Part shown: in pieces, positions 36,734 to 44,788 of the stretch
Layout: every line of letters starts with the position of its first letter
Numbering within the stretch: the stretch's first letter is position 1
Assembly (NCBI GenBank): GCA_037190225.1
Contig: JBBCJL010000013.1
Coordinates: forward strand, 107,803 to 171,802
Direction: 5' to 3'
DNA length: 64,000 bases
DNA from: MKSF01 sp037190225
GTDB taxonomy: Bacteria > Bacteroidota > Bacteroidia > Chitinophagales > Chitinophagaceae
Program-made: the position numbers and the translations under genes
The notes under the pieces: generated by a model
What the model was told of the DNA's origin: nothing
What the model saw: only the letters and a program-made list of their open reading frames with translations
Database searches by the model: none

Positions 36734-36831
36734 ATTTTCAATTTTTTAATTATATTTAGTCTCGTATTTTTTTGCCGGCAATCCTGAAAGGACGGGTTCC
36801 GATATTTCCTGTAAATCCTTAATTTTTTTCT

Positions 36832-38265
36832 ATGAACAGATTTATTACACTGCTGGCAGGATCAATGCTGCTGCAGCCCCTGTATGCGCAGGAAAGCAGA
36901 TCACCACAGGGCGGCGGTGAGTTCCATTGGACCAATGGAGCAACCTGTGTGTCACCTGCCGAGCGTCAAAGGATAGACGCTATGCTGACCGCATCCGTAA
37001 GGCAACTGAAGGAGCAGCATATATTGTCGCCGGACTGGGGAAAACAATATGCGGGCATCGGCGCACGACCCACTGCAGGCTACTTTATATGGCCGTTGCG
37101 GATCAGGGATACAGAAACGCGTTTCAACAGTATCTATGCCATCAGCAATTATGTGGACCTGAACCCGGCCTATCCCGCTCAGCTCCTGGACTGGAACTGC
37201 GGACAGCGCACCTATGATCTGTCATCAGGCTATAATCACGGCGGGATAGATATCTATACCTGGCCTTTCGGTCAATATCTACAGCAGGAAGATATAGCCG
37301 AGATCATAGCGGTAGCAGACGGGGTGATCATTTCGAAGGATGACGGCAACTTTGACAAAAACTGCGATATCAACTCCTCTACGCCCTGGAATGCTGTGTA
37401 TGTTGGCCACGATGATGGTACGATAGTCTGGTACGGTCATATGAAGGAGAACAGCCTTACCGCCAAGAGAGCGGGTGACAGGGTAGCTGCCGGTGAATAT
37501 CTTGGCGTAGTGGGCAGTTCCGGCAATTCAACCGGTCCGCACTTGCACCTGGAAACCCATGATGCAGCCAACAATATTATTGAGCCCTTCGAGGGACCCT
37601 GCAATATGCGACCCAGCCTGTGGCAGGACCAGGAGCCCTATATCAACCCCACGATTAACGCCGTGATGACCCACAGCGCTCCCCCCGTCATTCCGAACTG
37701 CCCGGCAGTGGAGACCCTGAATGCAAAGGATAATTTCCAGCGCGGAGAGACGGCCTATTTTGCGGTATACTACCGCGATCAGAATGCCGCCTCCTCCGCT
37801 ACCTACCAGATACTGGACCCGCTGGGCCAGCCCAAAAAGAACTGGCAGCACCAGGCAGGCAGCTTTTATACCTCCAGCTACTGGTACTGGTATTATGTTA
37901 TAGACAATTCCTGGACGGATGGCGTGTACACCTTTAAGGTGAATTATGAAGGTAAAAGTGCGGAGCATACCTTTACCGTGGGCACTGTCAGCAGCCTGGA
38001 TGAGCTGTCAGCAGCTTCGGGTTTCCGTATTTATCCCAACCCGGCGGCAGATCACTTCAGCTTCCGGATAGAAGATCCGGCGTACCTGCACCGGGAAGCG
38101 GCGGTTTCCGTATATAATAATTTAGGCCAGCTCGTACAAGCGGTGCAGATGGTAACAGACCGGGAGAACAGGGTGGAGATCGCATTGCCTGCGGGTATGT
38201 ACCAGGTTCGTATCTGTGACAGGCTTACCGGGCTGGACCTCAGAACAATGATGGTAGTAAAGTAA
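36832..38265 (+). CDS. Secreted M23 metallopeptidase with a T9SS sorting domain
   Basis: 477 residues: signal peptide ending LYAQ, a Cys-containing N-terminal region, an M23 (LytM) peptidase domain and a type A T9SS sorting domain. The zinc site is complete: H136 and D140 in HGGID, H239 in HLHLE (first His H237). VGSSGNSTGPHLHLE is the family block. The end shows FRIYPNPAADHFSF, YNNLGQLVQAV and GMYQVRI. M23 enzymes cut peptide cross-bridges, often in peptidoglycan. Export beyond the outer membrane suggests a target outside its own wall, such as other bacteria; that is inference. It follows susCD but has a terminator before it. Confidence 0.93.
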   Translation: MNRFITLLAGSMLLQPLYAQESRSPQGGGEFHWTNGATCVSPAERQRIDAMLTASVRQLKEQHILSPDWGKQYAGIGARPTAGYFIWPLRIRDTETRFNSIYAISNYVDLNPAYPAQLLDWNCGQRTYDLSSGYNHGGIDIYTWPFGQYLQQEDIAEIIAVADGVIISKDDGNFDKNCDINSSTPWNAVYVGHDDGTIVWYGHMKENSLTAKRAGDRVAAGEYLGVVGSSGNSTGPHLHLETHDAANNIIEPFEGPCNMRPSLWQDQEPYINPTINAVMTHSAPPVIPNCPAVETLNAKDNFQRGETAYFAVYYRDQNAASSATYQILDPLGQPKKNWQHQAGSFYTSSYWYWYYVIDNSWTDGVYTFKVNYEGKSAEHTFTVGTVSSLDELSAASGFRIYPNPAADHFSFRIEDPAYLHREAAVSVYNNLGQLVQAVQMVTDRENRVEIALPAGMYQVRICDRLTGLDLRTMMVVK

Positions 38266-38319
38266 AGGATAATTCAGTAATTTTACACCTCAGACTTTTA
38301 AGAACCAAATTTTATAATT

Positions 38320-38769
38320 ATGTCGTTGGAAGCAAAAGTAATGGAACAGCTGAAACAGGCTATGCGCGATAAAAATGAAGCTGCCCTGAGAACATTAAGG
38401 GCTATTAAATCGGCCATACTCGTGGAAAAGACCTCGGTAGGAGCCAAGGAGACGCTGACAGAAACGGAAGAGGTGAAGATAATCCAGAAGATGATCAAGC
38501 AACGTAAGGACTCTATAGCTATTTTTACCGAACAGAACAGGCATGATCTCGCTGAAAAGGAGCAGGAAGAAGTGGCCGTGCTCGAAAACTTCCTGCCGCA
38601 GCAATTATCGGCTGAAGAGCTGCAGGCCGCGGTGAGGGAGATCATCGCACAGACAGGCGCTGCTTCTGCTGCTGACCTCGGAAAGGTCATGGGGCAGGCC
38701 TCTAAACAACTGGCCGGTCGTGCCGATGGTAAAGCGATAGCGGATATGGTGAAATCTCTTTTGTCTTAA
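38320..38769 (+). CDS. YqeY/GatB-like domain protein
   Basis: 149 residues, one YqeY domain, the tRNA-binding helical fold also found at the end of GatB. Conserved parts: MRDKNEAALRTLRAIKSAI, EEVKIIQKMIKQRKDSI, QEEVAVLENFLPQQLS and GAASAADLGKVMG. The free-standing protein's role is not established; binding to tRNA or a link to amidotransferase is suggested by the domain. It starts a short run with cvpA eight bases after its stop. Confidence 0.92.
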   Translation: MSLEAKVMEQLKQAMRDKNEAALRTLRAIKSAILVEKTSVGAKETLTETEEVKIIQKMIKQRKDSIAIFTEQNRHDLAEKEQEEVAVLENFLPQQLSAEELQAAVREIIAQTGAASAADLGKVMGQASKQLAGRADGKAIADMVKSLLS

Positions 38770-38777
38770 ACCGTACG

Positions 38778-39347
38778 ATGCTTCTGGATATTTTTTTCCT
38801 GGTAATACTGGCTTTCTATGCATATAAAGGTTATAATAAAGGAGCTGTTATAACCTTTATTGCTGCTATAGCTTCCTTCATAGGTATTATAGCGGCTATG
38901 GTATTCTCTGCTTCCGTAACGAAATGGATATTTAATGCCTCCGGCGCGGACAATATCTTCCTGCTCAGGCTGATCCCCTTTCTCAGCTATATCCTGGTCT
39001 TCTTCGTAGCAGTTTATCTGGTGAAGCTGCTGGCCGCTTTTTTAAAGACCGTCCTGCGCAGGGCGGGCATCGGCCTGATAGACCGGCTGGGAGGTGCTGT
39101 CATAAGCGCGTTGTTCGTCTGTGTGGCCTGCGCTGTGCTGTACTGGCTGTGCGACCAGCTGGGAATATTGAAGGAAGACACTAAAAAGGCCAGTGTCAGC
39201 TTTACCCTGCTGGCCGGCTGGGCTCCTGCCATCTTTTCCTTTGCCCAGAAGATATTTCCCTTCCTGCAGGATACCTTTACCGACCTGAAACACTATTTTG
39301 AACGATTGAATACTTTGCTGGGCGATTATGTGGGTGCTGGTAGATAA
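38778..39347 (+). CDS. CvpA family membrane protein
   Basis: 189 residues with four membrane helices in the first 125 residues (about 3-17, 22-47, 65-86, 103-125) and a polar C-terminal tail. LDIFFLVILAFYAYKGYNKG is the family start. CvpA is needed for colicin V production in E. coli but its general role is unknown (envelope stability has been proposed). Its last 20 bases overlap the start of the amidotransferase gene, so the two are translationally coupled. Confidence 0.88.
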   Translation: MLLDIFFLVILAFYAYKGYNKGAVITFIAAIASFIGIIAAMVFSASVTKWIFNASGADNIFLLRLIPFLSYILVFFVAVYLVKLLAAFLKTVLRRAGIGLIDRLGGAVISALFVCVACAVLYWLCDQLGILKEDTKKASVSFTLLAGWAPAIFSFAQKIFPFLQDTFTDLKHYFERLNTLLGDYVGAGR

Positions 39348-39924
39348 CTATGATTCCTTTACACACATACTGCTTCATTATTTACAGCAGTTGCATGGGG
39401 ATATCCGGGTTTTTAAAAATGATGAAGGCACAGTAAAGGATATTGCCCTGCTGCAGCCTTCCGCCGTTATTATCTCCCCCGGTCCCGGCAGACCCTCGGG
39501 TGCAGGCTTTACTATGGACCTCATTCGCCACTTTATCGGGCGTATTCCTGTCCTGGGCATCTGCCTTGGACATCAGGCATTGGGAGAATTCCTGGGCGCC
39601 AGGCTGGTGCATGCGCCTTACCCGATGCATGGCAAGCAAAGCGGCATCCACATCACAGCAGACGCTGCCATCTTTGACCTTCCTTCTCCTATGACCGTGA
39701 TGCGCTATCATTCCCTGGTACTGGAGGACTATCAGCACATCAACGGCTTTGTCCCGTTGGCGTTTGCGGATGACGACCAGGCTTTAATGATGTTTTACCA
39801 CCCTGGCTATGCCTGTATGGGTATCCAGTTTCACCCGGAATCCGTGGGGACGGAACAGGGTATGATGTATCTGCGCTGCTGGTATGAATGGGCGTTTAAA
39901 GATATGGCTCCAAAGGAGGGCTAG
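39328..39924 (+). CDS. Glutamine amidotransferase, PabA/TrpG type
   Basis: 198 residues, class I glutamine amidotransferase: WVLVDNYDSFTHILLHYLQQ, SPGPGRPS, the catalytic Cys in VLGICLGHQALGE, and the His/Glu pair in IQFHPESVGTEQGM. Subunit II of anthranilate synthase (TrpG) and of aminodeoxychorismate synthase (PabA) are not separable by eye. The absence of trp genes nearby leans to PabA (folate), but in this phylum one protein can serve both. The ATG at 39328 lies inside cvpA. Confidence 0.88.
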   Translation: MWVLVDNYDSFTHILLHYLQQLHGDIRVFKNDEGTVKDIALLQPSAVIISPGPGRPSGAGFTMDLIRHFIGRIPVLGICLGHQALGEFLGARLVHAPYPMHGKQSGIHITADAAIFDLPSPMTVMRYHSLVLEDYQHINGFVPLAFADDDQALMMFYHPGYACMGIQFHPESVGTEQGMMYLRCWYEWAFKDMAPKEG

Positions 39925-39963
39925 CTTTCTGCTCTATGTATCAGGCGCATATAGCAAAGCTAG

Positions 39964-40122
39964 CCGGAAACAGGGAAGTGGCATTACTACGGGCATAAGA
40001 TCATATTAAGCGGTACGTATTCCAGCAGGCGTGGTGAAGAAAATTCGGTGCTGTTGCCTTACAGCTATACTCTTGACATCACTTCCAGGGATCATCTTGC
40101 CGGGAGAAATATAAAATATTAA
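39964..40122 (+). pseudogene. Possible remnant of a small coding region
   Basis: A 52-codon open stretch without a start codon (internal ETGKWHYYGHKIILSGTY, ending in RNIKY and a TAA). GKWHYY...ILSGTY resembles the repeats of YwqK-type antitoxin/MORN-like proteins (GKW.YY...G.LE.GTY). Codon choice is like that of nearby genes. It may be a decayed fragment or chance. Confidence 0.25.
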
Positions 40123-40191
40123 ATGGTCCCTTTTATATAAAGAACCGGCGGGTGGACTATATTTACAGGAAAACAGACTGAGATTGTTTCT

Positions 40192-40238
40192 CATAAATAG
40201 TAATGCTGCAGTAGATCACTGCAGCATTACTATTTATG
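40192..40238. terminator. Strong bidirectional terminator
   Basis: A 21-bp perfect stem (40192-40212 with 40218-40238) around a five-base loop, just downstream of the minus-strand sigma-factor partner gene, whose stop lies at 40260. Confidence 0.9.
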
Positions 40239-40259
40239 GAAAAGCCTTTAAAAGGATCA

Positions 40260-41504
40260 TTACAATTTAACAGGTATGGTATAAGACATCTGTACCTGGA
40301 TATACCTCCTGTTAAGGTACCCCACATCACCGGAGGTGCTGAGAATATTATTGATACCTTCCCGGTACACCAGGCCCGTGCTCAGGTTCTTGCTGATACG
40401 GAATTCGGTTTTGCCGGTCAGGCCCAGGTCGGTTTTAGGAATAATAGCGGACTGGTTCTGAGCGGCATTAAAGATCACATTTACCTCATCAGATTTGGTA
40501 TTGACCAGTCTTTGTACGTCACCTCCGACACTGAAGGTCAGGTTTTTGGTGATATTATATCCTACAGAAGGATTGAACTGTACATAGGCCAGCTGGTGCG
40601 TGCTGTTCGTTACGGCAGGCGTGTTAATGGAATTCATATTATTTGCACCTGGACGTGCCTTCACGTTCGAGACCGGTACGGAAAGCGCGGTGCTGCTGGT
40701 AGTCTGCATATTATTCATAGCGATACCCAGGGAGCCGCCGATGAACAGGTCGTCCGTGATCTGTGTCCTGGCTGTCAGCGCCACGGCATAGCCTGAATTG
40801 AGCGTACCGAAATTATAACCTCCGTTGATACCTACGCTGGAATTTTTACCGGAATTAGCGGCATAGGTGTACCGGTTATTATCATAATTCAGGTAGGGAT
40901 TGGTATTGATGGTCGTCTGTTCGGTTTTGTTAGGCTTATCAGGCACTGTAACATCAATCTCCTTTAAGGTTTCCTGTACTACGGTCCTCTCCGGGGCTTC
41001 TGTGACAGGGTCCTGCTGTTGGCGTAATATATCTTCCGGCTGCTGCAGGTCGACCGGACCGGGAGCCGTCTTTTGGGCAGCGTGCTGTGCGGCACGCGTA
41101 TAATGTGAATGTGTAGAATTGGCTGCTTCTATAGTGGTTTCGTTTTGGGTTGGTAAGTCAATATTCGTTTCGCCGGTTGGGGCGGGGGCTTCCTGCTGTG
41201 CGGTCATCTGTTGTGCAGGTGACACATCATCTCCGGAATCCGTATGCTGCAGGGCCCAGTAGCTGCCGAAGACCACAGCGGCAATGCCACAGGCCACAGC
41301 GGCCCATTTCCTGAACTGCAGGGTCCTGGAAGCTGCTGCAAAAGGCACTGCCACGGGTTGCTTGCCGGCATCCGGGTGCAGCTCGTTAAATATTTTGTTC
41401 CAACCCGCTTCGGGCGCGGATGTATGGAGCGTTTCCTGCTCCATTATAGATTTTAATAGGTTATCAAAATCTTTTTCCGACATCCTGTTCTCTCCGCTCT
41501 TCAT
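40260..41504 (-). CDS. Sigma-factor-linked membrane protein with a beta-barrel-like C-terminal domain
   Basis: 414 residues. The N-terminal 60 residues are polar and cytoplasmic-looking (EKDFDNLLKSIMEQE); one membrane helix follows (about 67-84, WAAVACGIAAVVFGSYWAL). Next is a long Gln/Thr/Pro-rich linker (about 90-210). The last 200 residues alternate like outer-membrane beta strands (SVGINGGYNFGTLNSGYAVA, QFNPSVGYNITKNLTFSVGG) and end in an aromatic-rich strand. It overlaps the ECF sigma gene by four bases and so is probably its regulator. It would span both membranes, which I find unusual. No known anti-sigma motif (ZAS, FecR) was recognised. Confidence 0.78.
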   Translation of the reverse strand: MKSGENRMSEKDFDNLLKSIMEQETLHTSAPEAGWNKIFNELHPDAGKQPVAVPFAAASRTLQFRKWAAVACGIAAVVFGSYWALQHTDSGDDVSPAQQMTAQQEAPAPTGETNIDLPTQNETTIEAANSTHSHYTRAAQHAAQKTAPGPVDLQQPEDILRQQQDPVTEAPERTVVQETLKEIDVTVPDKPNKTEQTTINTNPYLNYDNNRYTYAANSGKNSSVGINGGYNFGTLNSGYAVALTARTQITDDLFIGGSLGIAMNNMQTTSSTALSVPVSNVKARPGANNMNSINTPAVTNSTHQLAYVQFNPSVGYNITKNLTFSVGGDVQRLVNTKSDEVNVIFNAAQNQSAIIPKTDLGLTGKTEFRISKNLSTGLVYREGINNILSTSGDVGYLNRRYIQVQMSYTIPVKL

Positions 41505-42058
41505 CGTTTATCGTAAAGATTTTTAATTTTTTGCTGTAATGTTTTCCTGGCATTGTTTACGTGCCATTGTGACGTTCCTTCGGATATCTGAAGGATCTCA
41601 CTGATCTCTTTATGGCTGTACCCGTCGAACACAAACATATTGAAAACTGTCTGGCTGGTACAGGGTAAGGTTTGTATAAGCTTTACGAGCTCCTTCATAC
41701 TGAGCGTATCCAGGGCGCTCTGGTCTCTGGAAGTGAACTGTATCTGCCCGATCTCTTCCGGCATAATGGTCTGCTTCTGGTTTTTAAGCTCTTTGCTTCT
41801 TAAAAAATCCAGGCAGCAGTTCACCACGATGCGTTTCATCCATCCTTCAAAGGAGCCTTTGGATTCATACTCTTCTATGCTTCTAAAGATCTTTATATAG
41901 CTGTCGTGCAGTAAATTCTCGGCGTCCTGTGTATTCTGCGTGTACCTCATACATATTTTCAGAAAAAGGTTATAATACTTCTCATATAACTTTTTCTGAA
42001 AAACAGGATTGTTCTCCTTGCAGCCTACAATAATTTCCTGGTCGCTGAATTCGTGCAT
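41501..42058 (-). CDS. ECF-type RNA polymerase sigma factor
   Basis: 185 residues. Region 2 covers about 20-95 (LYEKYYNLFLKICMRYTQNT, AENLLHDSYIKIFRSIEEYE, GSFEGWMKRIVVNCCLDFLR) and region 4 covers 125-180 (LPCTSQTVFNMFVFDGYSHK, EISEILQISEGTSQWHV, a helix-turn-helix that reads -35 DNA). This is the small group IV architecture, without regions 1 or 3. Its stop overlaps the next gene by four bases, the usual sigma/anti-sigma coupling. Targets are unknown. Confidence 0.93.
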   Translation of the reverse strand: MHEFSDQEIIVGCKENNPVFQKKLYEKYYNLFLKICMRYTQNTQDAENLLHDSYIKIFRSIEEYESKGSFEGWMKRIVVNCCLDFLRSKELKNQKQTIMPEEIGQIQFTSRDQSALDTLSMKELVKLIQTLPCTSQTVFNMFVFDGYSHKEISEILQISEGTSQWHVNNARKTLQQKIKNLYDKR

Positions 42059-42159
42059 TTCGCTGTATTCGCTTTGTATATTTTTTGCTCTTTTTCAACC
42101 GCCGCTATAACTTAATTTTAATCTTAGACGTAATTACCGTCCGGTTTATTGGGGCAATC

Positions 42160-43125
42160 TTAAAAAAAACTGGTCTTTAACATATAAATTGAGCCTTTAC
42201 TGCCGGTGATCACAGCTTTATCGGGAAATAAGAAAATCCCGTTCAGGTCTTCGTCCGTAAATGTATCTAATTTTTTCCAATTTTTGCCGCCGTTGCTGGT
42301 AAACATTATTAAACCCTTATTGCCGATTATGATCCCCTTATCAGCGTCCCTGAACGCAATATTGTTGAATAAAAGCCTGTTTTTCAACGGGTTGCTTCCA
42401 TTCCTGTCTTTCTGCCAGCTTTGCCCGTCATCGGTGCTTTTAAGGATGGTCCCGTACTGCCCGATAGCCCAGAGGGTATGAGGACCGGCCTCCGTCATCT
42501 TAATGAAATGGTCGCCGCTGGCATTGGTATGCTTCCATGTTGTGCCTTTGTCCCGCGACAGCAGGATGGCGCCGTAGCCGGATACCAGGTAGTGCTCTCC
42601 TTTGACCAGCAGGTCGTTCAGCTCAAACTCAAAGGTATCTCTTTGGATGACCTGCCCGAAGCTGTCCACCTTATGGATCGCTCCGTAGCTCCAGCTCCTG
42701 CCGGTGACGACTATGCCGCTGTCAGGCCGGTAAAAATAGATATCCCGGATCCATTCCCACCAGATATTCTGGTGAAGATGCCATATGTTTTCACTATTCA
42801 GGTAATTGACATAGACCTTGCCGTCCAGCCCTACGGCATACATTTTACGGTGATCATAATAGTACAGCGTATTGATGGTCTTATGGTCATTGTCCAGGAT
42901 GGACATAGGCTCCCAGTGCCGTCCGCCGTCCGTGGTCTTCAGCAGGATGTTCTCGTAAAAGGTGTTCCCGCCTGCTATATACCCTTCCGTATCGCTGATG
43001 AAGCATACATCATAAAGGTCATTGGTAGTCCCGGAAACGATGGTCTCAACCTGTCCCGGAGACAGCTTTTCCTTGCTACAGGAGCCGAAAAGCAGCAGAA
43101 TGATAAAAGCGGCCGTATAACGCAT
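42160..43125 (-). CDS. Asp-box (BNR/YCF48-like) repeat lipoprotein
   Basis: 321 residues with a lipoprotein signal (lipobox FGSC at about 14-17). The mature protein is a beta-propeller of Asp-box repeats: TTDGGRHW, SRDKGTTW, STDDGQSW and SNGGKNW are four examples of SxDxGxxW or close to it. Such propellers occur in sialidases and YCF48; no catalytic residues of sialidases are seen, so a binding role at the membrane surface is more likely. It lies upstream of the ECF sigma gene on the same strand, separated by 101 bases. Confidence 0.88.
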   Translation of the reverse strand: MRYTAAFIILLLFGSCSKEKLSPGQVETIVSGTTNDLYDVCFISDTEGYIAGGNTFYENILLKTTDGGRHWEPMSILDNDHKTINTLYYYDHRKMYAVGLDGKVYVNYLNSENIWHLHQNIWWEWIRDIYFYRPDSGIVVTGRSWSYGAIHKVDSFGQVIQRDTFEFELNDLLVKGEHYLVSGYGAILLSRDKGTTWKHTNASGDHFIKMTEAGPHTLWAIGQYGTILKSTDDGQSWQKDRNGSNPLKNRLLFNNIAFRDADKGIIIGNKGLIMFTSNGGKNWKKLDTFTDEDLNGIFLFPDKAVITGSKGSIYMLKTSFF

Positions 43126-43168
43126 ACTGCGAATTTACTGACGCAGCGGTCAAAAAAAATACATCTTC

Positions 43169-43200
43169 TTTGCTTTTTTATTGAAATCTGTATATTTTTG
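43169..43200 (+). promoter_or_regulatory. Promoter of the DUF4290 gene
   Basis: TTTG (43169-43172), a 20-base gap, then TATTTTTG (43193-43200); both match. The predicted leader is about 115 bases, long for this window. Confidence 0.7.
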
Positions 43201-43319
43201 CATGTAGATTTGGCAAATATCCTTACTTATTCTACTTCCTACTGCACTATGCAGGTACTTTCTGAATAGTACATTGTGAATACTTAATCTAATAGATTTT
43301 ACTTTATTTCAAGCACTCA

Positions 43320-44081
43320 ATGCAATACAATACTAAGCGTACCAGGCTTATAATGCCTGAATATGGACGCAATATTCAACAAATGGTTGATTTCGTGCTG
43401 GCCATTGAAGATCCCGTTAAAAGACAGAAAAATGCGCAGGCCATTATAGAGTTGATGGGTATTTTAAACCCGCATTTGAAAAATGTGGAAGACTTTAAGC
43501 ATAAGCTCTGGGACCATCTTTACATTATTTCCGACTTTAAGATCGATGTTGAATCTCCTTATCCTGTTCCTACCCGCGAGAAAATTTTCAGAAGACCTGA
43601 CCCCCTGCCTTATCCCAAAAACAATATAGCTTTCCGTCATCTCGGTAAGAACATCTGTAAGGTAATAGACAAAGCCCTGGAAACACCCAATGAAGAAAAA
43701 AGAGCGGGCTTCAGCCAGGCTATCGCTTATTGCATGAAGCTGGCTTACAGCAACTGGCACAATGAGCCGGTACATGAAGATATGATCAAGGAAGAGCTGT
43801 ATGAAATATCAGAAGGCGCCCTGAGCTATGACGGTATGAGCGGTAAAGTGCGGTTCGGAAAGCAGCACAATAACAATACAACCCACCATAACAACAGGCG
43901 GAACAACAACCAGGCTAACAGGAATATGGGAGGCAAGAATAACAGCCCGCAACGGAGCAATAACGGCAACAGCAATAACAGGAATAGCAATAATAATAGC
44001 AACAGGAGCAATAATACGGGCGGAGCGAACAATAACTTCAAAAAGAATAACAACAGGAAGTTCGTCAACAATAATAAATAA
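43320..44081 (+). CDS. DUF4290 family protein with an Asn-rich disordered tail
   Basis: 253 residues. The first 180 form the DUF4290 domain (RLIMPEYGRNIQQMVDFVLA, NPHLKNVEDFKHKLWDHLYI, CMKLAYSNWHNEPVHEDMIK), a Bacteroidetes family of unknown function. The last 70 residues are almost only Asn, Arg, Ser, Gly, Lys and His, coded by AAC/AAT runs, and look fully disordered; such tails often bind RNA or drive assembly. The next gene starts 15 bases after the stop. Confidence 0.92.
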   Translation: MQYNTKRTRLIMPEYGRNIQQMVDFVLAIEDPVKRQKNAQAIIELMGILNPHLKNVEDFKHKLWDHLYIISDFKIDVESPYPVPTREKIFRRPDPLPYPKNNIAFRHLGKNICKVIDKALETPNEEKRAGFSQAIAYCMKLAYSNWHNEPVHEDMIKEELYEISEGALSYDGMSGKVRFGKQHNNNTTHHNNRRNNNQANRNMGGKNNSPQRSNNGNSNNRNSNNNSNRSNNTGGANNNFKKNNNRKFVNNNK

Positions 44082-44096
44082 GTAACGGTATTCATT

Positions 44097-44369
44097 ATGC
44101 AGGAGTCTATGACCACACAGCTGATCCTGGCCAATTCCCTGACCGAAGACAAAGGCCTGGAAAAAGGGAAAAAGTACCTGTTTTCCTTGCAGGCATCCCC
44201 GGAAGGCGTACTAAGGATCGTTACTACCAATGATATAGAGCTCTATTACCCAAGTATCCACGATTTCCTGGTTTCGTGGAATACTATAACCAGCCTGGGC
44301 TGGGCAAATGATAAGGAGACTTTTGCAGTGATGCTGCAGGAGCTGAAGGAAAAGCTGGCGATGCAGTAA
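44097..44369 (+). CDS. Small protein of unknown function
   Basis: 90 residues, soluble, no signal peptide. An internal ATG at 44109 (MTTQLIL) is a possible alternative start. It has balanced composition and a predicted mix of strands and helices (GVLRIVTTNDIELYY, MLQELKEKLAMQ). It lies 15 bases after the DUF4290 gene, so it is probably translated from the same mRNA. I recognise no family; support is the spacing, codon pattern and normal composition. Confidence 0.6.
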   Translation: MQESMTTQLILANSLTEDKGLEKGKKYLFSLQASPEGVLRIVTTNDIELYYPSIHDFLVSWNTITSLGWANDKETFAVMLQELKEKLAMQ

Positions 44370-44443
44370 GCAAGCCGCTTTTGAATTACTTAGGATGTGT
44401 GGGAAAAGAAGCGGGCTGCCGGAATCCCGAAGGCGGACAGAGA

Positions 44444-44674
44444 TTACTTTACTTCTTCATAATCTATATATTCCCCGTCAACAGCCGGGCGCTGCTTATT
44501 GTCAGGCTGTGCCGAAGGTCGCTGCTGTTGCTGCATGGCTTCCATCCTGGAACGGAGATCATTGATGCTGCTCTGGGCCTGCCTGGTCACCCTGATGACA
44601 GGCAATATAAATCTTAAAACAAATCTGGCTATAAAGAACAGTACGAGTACTGTGATAATTAATTTCCACGGCAT
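44444..44674 (-). CDS. DUF4834 family small membrane protein
   Basis: 76 residues: one N-terminal membrane helix (about 4-25, KLIITVLVLFFIARFVLRF), then a polar region ending in DGEYIDYEEVK, the typical acidic end of DUF4834 proteins. The family is found in Bacteroidetes and has no known function. It is transcribed toward the preceding plus-strand gene and lies just upstream of, and divergent from, the KDO transferase gene. Confidence 0.75.
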   Translation of the reverse strand: MPWKLIITVLVLFFIARFVLRFILPVIRVTRQAQSSINDLRSRMEAMQQQQRPSAQPDNKQRPAVDGEYIDYEEVK

Positions 44675-44745
44675 ACTTCAAAGATAATGATTTCCGGCGA
44701 GTATTCCTATCCCGTTAATCTTTAAATAACATCCCCGTTATTGCT

Positions 44746-44753
44746 TATCTTTG
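44746..44753 (+). promoter_or_regulatory. -7 element of waaA
   Basis: TATCTTTG, perfect TAnnTTTG, 35 bases before the ATG at 44789. It lies inside the longer in-frame extension beginning with TTG at 44741, which argues for the ATG start. Confidence 0.55.
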
Positions 44754-44788
44754 CCGGCAAACCCTTTATCCAGGCTGCTTTATTCGTT

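Larger units (their letters stand above)
39925..40259. other. Gap between pabA and the sigma-factor locus
   Basis: It contains an imperfect hairpin right after the pabA stop (39921-39963, CTAGCTTT with AAAGCTAG), a possible gene remnant (39964-40122) and a strong terminator (40192-40238). Nothing else is supported. Confidence 0.45.

Noticed and set aside
40006..40194. 62-codon minus-strand open frame near pabA
   Set aside because: It has no start context or family resemblance, and the opposite frame looks more coding-like.
43826..44230. Leu-rich open frame antisense to the DUF4290 tail
   Set aside because: Poly-Leu arises from reading Asn codon runs backwards (AAC/AAT gives GTT/ATT or TTG/TTA-like frames); it is not a membrane protein gene.
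44381..44617. Plus-strand open frame over the DUF4834 gene
   Set aside because: The minus strand encodes a recognisable DUF4834 protein with a membrane helix; the plus frame does not look like a protein.
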